Positions 29,286 to 36,880 of a DNA stretch of 64,000 bases are shown in pieces. The notes under the pieces were generated by a model that was not told the DNA's origin, did not search any database, and saw only the letters and a list, made by a program, of their open reading frames with translations. The first letter of the stretch is position 1. Each line of letters begins with the position of its first letter. A program made the position numbers and the translations under genes. The DNA is from Natrinema caseinilyticum (GTDB lineage: Archaea; Halobacteriota; Halobacteria; Halobacteriales; Natrialbaceae): assembly GCF_024227435.1 (NCBI RefSeq), contig NZ_CP100447.1, forward strand, positions 49,540 to 113,539, written 5' to 3'.

Positions 29286-29735
29286 ATGAACGAATCAACG
29301 CCACCGCTGCATCCGATGGAACGCGAACAGCTTCGGGCTGCGTCGACGCTCGTCGTGACAGTCAAATCGTCCGACGAGTTCCACGACGACGTTACCGAGG
29401 ACGTCGAGTCGCTGGAACACGGTGATTCAGTGGACGCAACGCCGACGCTGTCGTTCACCAGCTACGACGACCTCATGGAGACGCTGACACCGCGTGTCCT
29501 CGAGCTCATTGAGGCTATTCGCCGGGAAGAACCATCTAGCATCAACGAGACTGCCAGGGTTGTGGATCGAGACGTGAAAAACGTCCACGAGGAACTTAGT
29601 CGACTTGCTCAGCTAGGAATCATCTTCTTCGAGAAAGAAGGACAGAGCAAGCGCCCGGTCGTCTGGTTCGACGAACTCGTCATCAACCTCCCGTTCGATC
29701 CCGAAGCTGGAGACACGGCAGCTGCAGCACCCTAG
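29286..29735 (+). CDS. tumA: TumA/HVO_A0114-type HTH antitoxin (149 aa)
   Basis: The C-terminal half has a winged helix (LIEAIRREEPSSINETARVV, then DVKNVHEELSRLAQLGIIFF), typical of HVO_A0114-family putative DNA-binding proteins that accompany TumE toxins. The N-terminus (LVVTVKSSDEFHDDV) is the toxin-binding or dimerisation part seen in this family. ATG 29286 (MNESTPP) is preferred over a GTG three codons earlier. It probably neutralises the upstream toxin and represses the operon through the twin palindromes at 28869-28918. Confidence 0.75.
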   Translation: MNESTPPLHPMEREQLRAASTLVVTVKSSDEFHDDVTEDVESLEHGDSVDATPTLSFTSYDDLMETLTPRVLELIEAIRREEPSSINETARVVDRDVKNVHEELSRLAQLGIIFFEKEGQSKRPVVWFDELVINLPFDPEAGDTAAAAP

Positions 29736-29843
29736 GAGTACGAATGACGGTCGCTGAGGCAGTGGGAGAAGTGCTCGCCAAATGAGTGGACGCATACGTG
29801 CCCCACGTTTGATTACAAGTTCCGATGGGGTTATCTACATCAC

Positions 29844-30212
29844 ATGGGACGACCTCACAGCGAGTTAGACATCGTATTTCTAATCGGTCGGCACTGGGAT
29901 GAAATCACGTCTGAGACACCCTTGGAGGAGATTGAATTTCACGATGGTCACTTCGATGCCACTGGAATTTTCGACGGCAGGGAAGTTATGATTGAAGTGG
30001 AGCAAGAAGGGAGTGACTTCTTCCAGCATGGACATAGTCACAAAGAGTGTGACCTCGTGATTTGTTGGAAAAACAATCGCACGTCACAAGGAATCGGTAG
30101 CATGGAGTCGAGAGAGTGGCAATCCCGTTCAAACGACCCCGATCCTGCCTTTGAGGATATCAGTATCGACGTTCTGGAATTGAGCGAGGTAGAGGTGTAC
30201 TGGTCGGACTGA
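29844..30212 (+). CDS. Possible PD-(D/E)XK-like small nuclease (122 aa)
   Basis: Contains DGREVMIEVEQEGSDFFQHG and HSHKECDLVICWKNN. The pattern E-x-E, S/G-x-F-x-x-H-G-H, then CDLVICW, is a recognisable signature of short uncharacterised proteins in archaea and bacteria that resemble restriction-endonuclease folds. The catalytic Lys of the classic motif is replaced, so activity is uncertain. It has its own weak TATA-like tract (GGTTATC about 15 nt upstream) and no obvious partner; it follows the TumE/TumA pair by 108 nt. Confidence 0.6.
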   Translation: MGRPHSELDIVFLIGRHWDEITSETPLEEIEFHDGHFDATGIFDGREVMIEVEQEGSDFFQHGHSHKECDLVICWKNNRTSQGIGSMESREWQSRSNDPDPAFEDISIDVLELSEVEVYWSD

Positions 30213-30256
30213 TTTACTCTTCAGAATATCATCCCGAGAACATCGCACCCGCCAGA

Positions 30257-30278
30257 TTTTATCGAACCCAAATTGGGT
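30257..30278 (+). promoter_or_regulatory. TTTATC plus inverted-repeat promoter
   Basis: TTTTATC at 30257-30263 is followed by ACCCAA (30266-30271), A, TTGGGT (30273-30278), a perfect 6-bp repeat. The start codon at 30291 lies 34 nt after the first T of the box, so the transcript can be leaderless or nearly so. Confidence 0.6.
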
Positions 30279-30290
30279 GAGGAATAGAAA

Positions 30291-30788
30291 ATGCATATGC
30301 TCATCAGAATCCTCGTTCCAGCGGTCGATAGCTCGGAGGCGGTCAGTACAGCTCGGTACGCACTCGACCGATTGATTGGAATCGGTGACGGAGCGTCGAC
30401 GGCGTTCGACTACTACAAAACGCTAGATGAATCGACGGCTCGGTATCGAGATCATCCCCGCTACGGCGGCCTCGACCCAGCCCTGTCCCTGAAGTCGGAG
30501 ACGGGGAGACAACTCCTGGAGGACGCCGTCGAGGCACAAGAAGCGTGGTTCCGTGAGACACTCGACAAGCTGCGAATGAAACTCGAGTCTCTCGATTGTG
30601 AGTCCGTGATGGACGACGTCGACCTTACTCGGTTCGATTGTTATCGACTCGGCCAGTTCGCCGGGCCATCTGTCTGGATCTACGACCAACACGGCGCCGG
30701 CCTTCGCTCTCGGTCAGCGGTCGAACAGCATCTCGAACACAACAGTGATGACGAGTTCTGGGTGGTTCCTGCTGATGTCCACTACTGA
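30291..30788 (+). CDS. Hypothetical acidic protein (165 aa)
   Basis: Unrecognised. It begins MHMLIRILVPAVDSSEAV with a long helical middle (ETGRQLLEDAVEAQEAWFRE) and ends with EFWVVPADVHY, a beta-rich closing segment. No metal or catalytic motif is visible. A second ATG two codons later is an alternative start. It is followed at 34 nt by another unknown gene with its own promoter of the same type, and then by tfb. Confidence 0.65.
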   Translation: MHMLIRILVPAVDSSEAVSTARYALDRLIGIGDGASTAFDYYKTLDESTARYRDHPRYGGLDPALSLKSETGRQLLEDAVEAQEAWFRETLDKLRMKLESLDCESVMDDVDLTRFDCYRLGQFAGPSVWIYDQHGAGLRSRSAVEQHLEHNSDDEFWVVPADVHY

Positions 30789-30802
30789 GCCTTCTCTCCG
30801 GA

Positions 30803-30818
30803 TTTTATCTTCGACGAA
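30803..30818 (+). promoter_or_regulatory. TTTATC plus inverted-repeat promoter
   Basis: TTTTATC at 30803-30809 runs into TTCG-A-CGAA (30810-30818). The downstream leader contains CTCCG and CGGAG as a second possible stem (about 30852-30871). The gene starts at 30876. Confidence 0.5.
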
Positions 30819-30875
30819 TCGGTGTGGGTCGTGTACTTTGGACTCACTGACTCCGGAGTTCTCCGCGGAGGCTCG

Positions 30876-31403
30876 ATGAGCTTCTATGCGACCGTAGTCG
30901 GGTACATTCAGTACCGGAGCCAGACGTTCCTCGATGCCGCACTCGACAAGTTACGGCATGGAGGCTGGCTCGACACGGAGAACCGGTGGAGAACCGACGG
31001 TCGGTCTGGAGGACACAGCCACCTATCCTCAGTGGATGCCGAGAACCTACTCCTGGTTGTTCCGTCAGATCTGTACCGAAATCTCGCTCGGATTTCGACC
31101 AGCCTGTTCGTCGGAGCAACCGACGGCGTCCTCGTGATCAGCTCCGTGGACGGGTGCTTCGATGCGTGGGTGGAACGACCACTTCCTGCAGCCGCTGCTC
31201 CAGACCCCACGACAGACGCGATCACGAGTATCGAAGCAGTCGATCTCGAAGCGTTTGCGCGAAAATACGCTCTCGGTGTGAAACGGTTCGAAGCCTCAAC
31301 TCCTGGCGAATACGCAGCTTGGCAGAATCAGGTTCTCCGTGCATTCCACCGCGAATTCAATCCGGAACTTCCGCCCAACCTGACTGGCCCCGACTTCGAG
31401 TAA
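30876..31403 (+). CDS. Hypothetical protein in a tfb operon (175 aa)
   Basis: Unrecognised alpha/beta protein. The N-terminus MSFYATVVGYIQYRSQTFLD and the strands DGVLVISSVDGCFDAWVE suggest a compact fold, followed by two helices. The ATG at 30876 is chosen over an upstream start because it follows the promoter leader and begins the folded part. It lies 29 nt before tfb and is probably co-transcribed with it. No function can be given. Confidence 0.65.
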   Translation: MSFYATVVGYIQYRSQTFLDAALDKLRHGGWLDTENRWRTDGRSGGHSHLSSVDAENLLLVVPSDLYRNLARISTSLFVGATDGVLVISSVDGCFDAWVERPLPAAAAPDPTTDAITSIEAVDLEAFARKYALGVKRFEASTPGEYAAWQNQVLRAFHREFNPELPPNLTGPDFE

Positions 31404-31432
31404 TCCGCTTCCAGAGCTCCAATCGATCAACC

Positions 31433-32425
31433 ATGTCTACAGATTCATCCAGCGTCGCGACGAAGCACACTAAACAGCCTGAAAGGACCGGTGTTGAGAC
31501 TCTCGAACGCCTCCCTTCTACGATCGACCAGTGCCCCGAGTGTTCTGAGGTCAAGCTCAGACGAGACGGAACTGAGAGGTACTGTCCTGAGTGTGGGCTC
31601 GTCGTCGACGAGGATTGTATCGACTACGGGCCTGAATGGACACCATACGACGCCGAAGAGCGACGTCGTGTTGGTGGGCCAGTGACGAATGCCCGGCACG
31701 ACTGGGGCATCTCTGCAGAGATCGGTCGGTATCGCGATGCACGAGGGCAACAGCTTCCGGCCGCGAAACGTCGGAAACTGCACCGGCTTCGGCGATGGGA
31801 CCGCCAAGCTCGGTTCGAAGGGAAAGCTGAGCAGAACCTTGCACATGGGCTCTCGGAAGTCCGGCGGATCGTCGGTGCGCTCGACCTTCCCGAGAGCATC
31901 TGTACGCAGGCGTGCGCCCTCTATCGGACTGCTGCGAACGAGGACCTCATCCGTGGTCGCTCGATCGAAGCAATGGCGGCTGCCAGCGTGTATGCAGCCT
32001 GTCGATGTTCGGGACTCCCTCGGACAACCGACGAGGTCGGAGAAGTGTCGACTGTCTCCAGAGAGCGGGTCAGCAACGCGTACAGCGTGTTGAATCACGA
32101 ACTGAATCTCCCGGCCGTTCCGATGGCCCCCGTTCAGTATGTCCCACGATTCGCATCAGACCTCGATCTCTCACGAGAAGTGCGCCAACGCGCCCTGGAG
32201 TTGGCCCGCGAAGCGTCCGAAGTCGGTCTCGGGAACGGCTGTCGACCAACCGGCGTTGCCGCTGCCTGCATCTACGAGGCTGCTCGTGAGGCTGACGAGA
32301 ACATTACCCAAACGAGTCTCGCCGAGCTCGCGAGTGTCTCCGCTATGACGCTCCGTGAGCAATGGAAGAAACTCCAATCGATGCTCGAACACGAAGGGGA
32401 GTCTGGATTGGAGGTACACGGATGA
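31433..32425 (+). CDS. tfb: Transcription initiation factor TFB (330 aa)
   Basis: TFIIB homologue. The zinc ribbon has CPEC (residues 34-37) and CPECG (51-55) and a B-finger-like stretch follows (GPEWTPYDAEERRRVGGP). Two cyclin-like repeats carry typical signatures such as SIEAMAAASVYAACRCSGLP and TGVAAACIYEAAREADEN. It recruits RNA polymerase to TATA/BRE promoters. Haloarchaea use several TFBs for different gene sets, so an element-encoded TFB could drive the recurrent TTTATC-repeat promoters seen here. The stop overlaps the next start (ATGA). Confidence 0.92.
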   Translation: MSTDSSSVATKHTKQPERTGVETLERLPSTIDQCPECSEVKLRRDGTERYCPECGLVVDEDCIDYGPEWTPYDAEERRRVGGPVTNARHDWGISAEIGRYRDARGQQLPAAKRRKLHRLRRWDRQARFEGKAEQNLAHGLSEVRRIVGALDLPESICTQACALYRTAANEDLIRGRSIEAMAAASVYAACRCSGLPRTTDEVGEVSTVSRERVSNAYSVLNHELNLPAVPMAPVQYVPRFASDLDLSREVRQRALELAREASEVGLGNGCRPTGVAAACIYEAAREADENITQTSLAELASVSAMTLREQWKKLQSMLEHEGESGLEVHG

Positions 32426-32664
32426 CTTCTTGCGGTGAACGGTCGTCGGCCGTCGTCACTGACGCAGAGTGGACGATCGATTTCGAGCGGGCGGGATGGG
32501 CTCCTGGTGACGAATGCCCCAACTGTGGTCACGGGGCGGTTCACGCTATCGTTCGAGCAGGCGTACTCTTCCGTGACGATGGGAGTTGGGAGTTCGACGA
32601 AACACTGGCTGTATACGAAGCGTTCTGTCCGTCCTGTGACTGGCTTCCACCGGTTTCGATGTAG
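32422..32664 (+). CDS. Small zinc-ribbon protein coupled to tfb (80 aa)
   Basis: ATG 32422 overlaps the tfb stop codon, indicating translational coupling. The protein has two CxxC knuckles, CPNCG near residue 32 and CPSCDW near 72, separated by a beta-rich stretch (VRAGVLFRDDGSWEFDE). A very short zinc-ribbon protein behind a TFB could be an accessory transcription factor, but no family is recognised. Confidence 0.7.
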   Translation: MTSCGERSSAVVTDAEWTIDFERAGWAPGDECPNCGHGAVHAIVRAGVLFRDDGSWEFDETLAVYEAFCPSCDWLPPVSM

Positions 32665-32726
32665 CACGATCTCGTCCGCGGTTGGGTATACGATACACAG
32701 GCAGTCTGTAAACAAGAATCCAGAAA

Positions 32727-32738
32727 CGTATTTATACG
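32727..32738 (+). promoter_or_regulatory. Palindromic TATA box before the winged-helix gene
   Basis: CGTATTTATACG at 32727-32738 is a perfect palindrome that contains the TTTATA box, 26-31 nt before the ATG at 32762. A repressor bound here would block TBP directly, as expected for an antitoxin-type regulator of its own operon. Confidence 0.55.
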
Positions 32739-32761
32739 AATCGGCTCTATTATTTACAGAG

Positions 32762-33712
32762 ATGCTGACCAAGGCCAGCCTCGCACTGCTAGACGCGCTT
32801 AGCGCTGGCCGTGAGGCGACTCCACACGAACTCGCGACCGAAACCGAGTATTCGCAGGACCACATCTACGACGTCCTCGATGAGTTGCTCGAAGACGGGT
32901 TGCTCACTGAATCTCGCGGGTCGAAGAACCGGCGCCGCGTCCGGGTAACGGACCATCCAATCGTCGAGTCGTACCGAGACCTTCGTTCGAAGCTGGGTCA
33001 CGTCGACTGGACCGAGATCCTTTCGCCAGCAACACTGCGGGTGTGCTGGTACCTCGACGAACCACGTCGAGCGACCGAGATCGCAGAGCGACTCGACATC
33101 ACCCGACAGGGCGTCCACAATGCGTTGTCGCCGCTCAAGCACCGTGCGATGCTGTCGCCGTCTGGGCCGGAATACGCCTTGACTGATGACCTCTCGCCAC
33201 TGCTGACGTTCGCACGAGAAGTCGTGACCCACGAACACCGCTCGCGAGCTCGAGAACTTGCTCCGAGTGCGACTGTCGAGTGGTGCGACCCGAAGCGGGC
33301 GCTTGTTCGCGTCCAAACGTCGGAGGATACGTCCGCACTAGAGTCGGCTGCTGACTGGCGGGTGACTGGACTCGCACGATTCCAGGAGTATGACCTGCAG
33401 TTCTTCCTCGCTGGCGAACCCGCATTCTGGTACGCTCCGGATGAAGAACTCACGCCCTCGGAGGTCGTGTGCCATACCCTCGTCCTCGATAGTGGCTCTC
33501 GCCGCGTCAGTTATTCGATGCTGTTGATCGAGAAGCTGGACATCGACCAAGATACCCTCACAGACACGGCAAGGTGGTACGACTTGGAGACAACAGTGGC
33601 CGCGATGTACCGACCCCTTCACGGAGAGTTCGAGATATCCGAGGACCTCCCGGTCTTCCTCCCGAGTGAATCAGAATTTATCGCTCTCAAAGAGCAATAC
33701 GGTGTCTCATGA
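32762..33712 (+). CDS. Winged-helix protein, AbiEi-like antitoxin candidate (316 aa)
   Basis: Two winged-helix domains lie in the first 135 residues: LLDALSAGREATPHELATE with a recognition helix at YSQDHIYDVLDELL, and a second one around RATEIAERLDITRQGVHNAL. A larger C-terminal domain with beta-strands follows (VRVQTSEDTSALES, FFLAGEPAFWYAP). The stop overlaps the start of a nucleotidyltransferase gene (ATGA). HTH protein plus nucleotidyltransferase in one operon is the arrangement of AbiE-type toxin-antitoxin or abortive-infection systems. The earlier in-frame start is rejected because the palindromic TATA box lies right before 32762. Confidence 0.72.
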   Translation: MLTKASLALLDALSAGREATPHELATETEYSQDHIYDVLDELLEDGLLTESRGSKNRRRVRVTDHPIVESYRDLRSKLGHVDWTEILSPATLRVCWYLDEPRRATEIAERLDITRQGVHNALSPLKHRAMLSPSGPEYALTDDLSPLLTFAREVVTHEHRSRARELAPSATVEWCDPKRALVRVQTSEDTSALESAADWRVTGLARFQEYDLQFFLAGEPAFWYAPDEELTPSEVVCHTLVLDSGSRRVSYSMLLIEKLDIDQDTLTDTARWYDLETTVAAMYRPLHGEFEISEDLPVFLPSESEFIALKEQYGVS

Positions 33713-34578
33713 CTGTGTTCAAAGGTGGAGATGCGATCAGAGCGTTCCTCGAAGAGTTCGACAGCTGGCTCTCGGAACCCGTAGACGTGTATCTCCTCGG
33801 CGGCTCGGCGATGACGGTTCGAGGGCTGAAAGATCAAACCGAGGACATCGACCTTGCGCTGGGCGTCGTTTCCGAGTTCGAGCACGTCTACCAGGCACTT
33901 CAGGCACAAGGGTTCACGGTGGTTGACGAACCGACAGAGTCATTCGAAGGGGTCGGAAAAACTGTCGAACTCCATCACGAAGACCGCGGGTTTCAGATCG
34001 ATCTCTTCGAGCGGCAGGTCGTCGGAAAGGTGTGGATCACCGAGCGAATGCATGACCGGGCCGAGGAATTCTGGACCGGCGATTACGCGACCGCATTCAT
34101 CCTCTCGGATGAGGATATGTTCCTGTTGAAAGCGGTCTCGGGTGGTGATCTGGCGAGTGGCCGCCGGCGCGACATCGAGGATATGCGAAAGTACGCCCAG
34201 CGTGGCCTCGACTACGAATCCATTCTGACCGAAATCGACGAACAGCGGCCGTTCAACACAGGTTCGACTGAAGCACGACACATCCGCGACCGATCTCATC
34301 CGCTGTTCACCATCGAAATGGCGGTCAATTCGCTGTCTGGCCTTCCGAATACGTTCACTTCTCGTATCGCAGCGTTCGCGACAGAGTTCGAGGTTGAGTA
34401 CACGGTCTTGGGTGCGGTCGATGATGGAGTGACCGATGTGGAGAACATTCGAGACCGCGTCCTCTCGAACGTGAGAGCGCTTTCTGACGACCAAACGGAC
34501 GCTGTTGACGATGCAATTGCTCGGTTAGTCGAAAAACAGATTCTAGAGCGGCACGGAGATGCTGTACAGATCCAGTAA
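33709..34578 (+). CDS. Nucleotidyltransferase, AbiEii/DUF6036-like toxin candidate (289 aa)
   Basis: DNA polymerase beta-like nucleotidyltransferase: YLLGGSAMTVRGLKD with the G-G-S turn at residues 31-33, then TEDIDLAL with the metal-binding D46-x-D48. A third acidic strand is FQIDLFE (near 100). The helical C-terminus ends in a winged-helix-like segment. This matches DUF6036/AbiEii proteins, in which the transferase is the toxin. It overlaps the winged-helix gene by 4 nt. The Argonaute gene starts 82 nt after its stop codon, so a functional link or shared transcript is possible. Confidence 0.78.
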   Translation: MTVFKGGDAIRAFLEEFDSWLSEPVDVYLLGGSAMTVRGLKDQTEDIDLALGVVSEFEHVYQALQAQGFTVVDEPTESFEGVGKTVELHHEDRGFQIDLFERQVVGKVWITERMHDRAEEFWTGDYATAFILSDEDMFLLKAVSGGDLASGRRRDIEDMRKYAQRGLDYESILTEIDEQRPFNTGSTEARHIRDRSHPLFTIEMAVNSLSGLPNTFTSRIAAFATEFEVEYTVLGAVDDGVTDVENIRDRVLSNVRALSDDQTDAVDDAIARLVEKQILERHGDAVQIQ

Positions 34579-34621
34579 TCCAGATTGCCATTCAAACGGA
34601 TCGAAAAGGAAGAGACTAGCA

Positions 34622-34646
34622 GACCCCGAAACGCCTAACTGGGGTC
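34622..34646. promoter_or_regulatory. GACCCC/GGGGTC inverted repeat before the Argonaute gene
   Basis: GACCCC at 34622-34627 and GGGGTC at 34641-34646 pair perfectly around 13 nt. The site ends 14 nt before the ATG at 34660. An AT-rich AATAAATTATCA follows, but it is too close to the start to be a normal TATA box. The repeat could be an operator or a stem in the mRNA between the nucleotidyltransferase and ago. Confidence 0.45.
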
Positions 34647-34659
34647 CAATAAATTATCA

Positions 34660-36867
34660 ATGAAAATGGGACAGTTCCTCAGTTCGTTCCAGATATCGGT
34701 CCCTGATATTCCCGCGAAAATCTACGAGATATCCGCCGAACTCCCAGATAATCCATACTCGGAGCTAGCTCACTTTGAGAACATCCTCTCGAATCGAACG
34801 TGGGGAGAAGCTCACCGTATCCGAGGGGGTGATGGCAACTGGTACATCGCAGTCTTCGGACACGAGCATGAGCCCCCGGAGGTTGACGCTGACGGGATAA
34901 CTCTAAGTCTGGAATATAACACCACTCTCGACCCGGAAAACCCTCGTCACCGAGGTGCTATAGGCCAGGCTCTTCGGGATGGATTTGGATCATATCTCAC
35001 GTCGGTCCTCGACTGTTGGGAGTACAACGAGCGGGGGAACTTCTACGAAGCCGATCCCATTCGAACTGTTCGAGGCGAAGATGCAGTCTACGAGATGTAC
35101 CGCGGGATCCGGACTAGCATTGATTATCGATCTGGATTCGGCTTCATGCTCAGCCTCGACCCTACCCGAAAATTTGTCGACGAACGGACGTTGGCGGATC
35201 GCCTCGATGTCCAAGGAGAATCAGAGGTCATCAACCAGTTTGGGGACGGCCACCGCTATTTCTTCTTCGACCGTCCTGAACCACAACCGGTACGATTACA
35301 CTCGGTTTCCGACGCCGTCGTCACTGACGAAACGATGAATATTGATGGAGAGCCGACTTCGGTTCTCTCTTTCGTCGAAAGCAACTACGGGAGTGAATGG
35401 GCTGGGAAAATCGATCCAAATGAACCCGTTGTCAAGTACAAGTATTCTCGAGGAAATCGAACATACGATGCCGCACCATCACTCCTGCGACTGATTCCCA
35501 ATCAGGAAGAGGTGACGACACAGGCGTCGACGCTTGAGGCAGACGAACGCTGGGAAGAAGTCCAGGAGTGGATTCGTCCAGTTCACTATATCCGTCTCGG
35601 AGATCACGAAGCTGATGTCGCTGACACCCCAATTCGAGACGGCGTCGACACGTTCGGTTTTCCGGCGCTTAGCTTCGGAGACGATACGGTATTAGAAGTA
35701 GGTGCGTCTGATCTGACTAGCTCAGGAGACATAACCAGGGATGTCTGGGAGTATCGAACTCTTGACTATCTCGAAGAGTTCGGCCCGAAACGGAAGCCGA
35801 TGGACGAACCCTGGGTTGCGGTGCTCCATACGGACTCTACTCGTCAAACAGCGTTCGATGCATTTGACGATATTCGATCCTATGTGAAACGGTACGCCGA
35901 TCTTGATCTGAAAGAGCGGCCTGGCGGTGTGAGTTTCGAGAGTCGTTCTGAGTACGACCAATGGAAAGAGGAGTTTGCTCCGAAGGTCACTGGTGCGTTC
36001 GCGTACTTGACCGGCGATAGCCAGACAGAATATTATGATGTGATCAACGCGGTGAATGGAAAGCCGGTCCAGCATATTCGTCACGAGAACTACCAGCAGG
36101 AGCGCAATCGAGATGAGAGTTATTCACTCAGGAATACGGCAACCGATCTAGCATCGAAACTCGGCGTACGCCCATTCCTGTTGGAGGAGGGATTACACGC
36201 AGATGTCATCATCGGATTGAGTGTAACTGGGGATCAGAGTACAACTGCTTGCTCTGTCACCGTCTCCGGGGAGTCAGGGGATGTCATCGACTGGACGAAA
36301 CAACCACACGGCCGAGGAGACAGTACGGTAGACGATTTCGATCACGCCGAGAAGCTCATTGGCGACGGAATCGTCGAGGCAATTAATCAAAACGAGGGAA
36401 CCGTCGACTCATTGGTTGTTCATCGGAATGGGACCTACGGCAATGAGGAAATCGCAGGTATCCAATCTGCCGTCGACAGCCTGAAAGAGGAAGGATACAT
36501 TGACGACGACTTCAGTTGGAGTGCGGTTGAGCTACGAGATAGTACGTCATACCGAATCTATTCAGATGATACCGACTGTGCGTGCCGAACCGGGGCATAT
36601 GCGGAAGTAGATGAATCTACGATGGTCTTAGCCCCGTCTGGAGGAGAATACACGTATCAGGGAACACCTCGTACCTTCCGGATTCAGGAACGAGCAGGAA
36701 CTGAAGATATCGATATTACGGAGATCGGGCAGGACGTATTCGACCTCTCGTTTTTGGTCTGGTGGTCGCCTGGTTCCAAGATCAGCGATCCAATCACGAC
36801 CAGATATCCCGCGGAGATGCACAGCTTGTTCGAGAGCTGTCCCCAGCTCAGATTCCTGCCGAGCTAA
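34660..36867 (+). CDS. ago: Long prokaryotic Argonaute with changed catalytic residues (735 aa)
   Basis: PAZ-like region at about 205-282: TSVLSFVESNYGSEWAG, NEPVVKYKYSRG and AAPSLLRLIPN. MID at about 385-512, with GKPVQHIRHENYQ, then SLRNTATDLASKLGVRPFLL. PIWI at about 513-735: ADVIIGLSV, SLVVHRNGTYGNEEI and the C-terminal TTRYPAEMHSLF. In active Argonautes the first and third catalytic acids are the D of IGID and of HRDG; here they are S521 and N590, so slicing is very unlikely. Such catalytically dead long Argonautes use guides to recruit or trigger effectors. No effector gene is next to it: upstream is the AbiE-like pair, and downstream an IS begins 14 nt after the stop. The Argonaute call rests on motif order. 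Confidence 0.82.
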   Translation: MKMGQFLSSFQISVPDIPAKIYEISAELPDNPYSELAHFENILSNRTWGEAHRIRGGDGNWYIAVFGHEHEPPEVDADGITLSLEYNTTLDPENPRHRGAIGQALRDGFGSYLTSVLDCWEYNERGNFYEADPIRTVRGEDAVYEMYRGIRTSIDYRSGFGFMLSLDPTRKFVDERTLADRLDVQGESEVINQFGDGHRYFFFDRPEPQPVRLHSVSDAVVTDETMNIDGEPTSVLSFVESNYGSEWAGKIDPNEPVVKYKYSRGNRTYDAAPSLLRLIPNQEEVTTQASTLEADERWEEVQEWIRPVHYIRLGDHEADVADTPIRDGVDTFGFPALSFGDDTVLEVGASDLTSSGDITRDVWEYRTLDYLEEFGPKRKPMDEPWVAVLHTDSTRQTAFDAFDDIRSYVKRYADLDLKERPGGVSFESRSEYDQWKEEFAPKVTGAFAYLTGDSQTEYYDVINAVNGKPVQHIRHENYQQERNRDESYSLRNTATDLASKLGVRPFLLEEGLHADVIIGLSVTGDQSTTACSVTVSGESGDVIDWTKQPHGRGDSTVDDFDHAEKLIGDGIVEAINQNEGTVDSLVVHRNGTYGNEEIAGIQSAVDSLKEEGYIDDDFSWSAVELRDSTSYRIYSDDTDCACRTGAYAEVDESTMVLAPSGGEYTYQGTPRTFRIQERAGTEDIDITEIGQDVFDLSFLVWWSPGSKISDPITTRYPAEMHSLFESCPQLRFLPS

Positions 36868-36880
36868 TTTTCATCTAGCC

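Noticed and set aside
29744..29785. 13-codon ORF after tumA
   Set aside because: Too short to support; may be random or a remnant.
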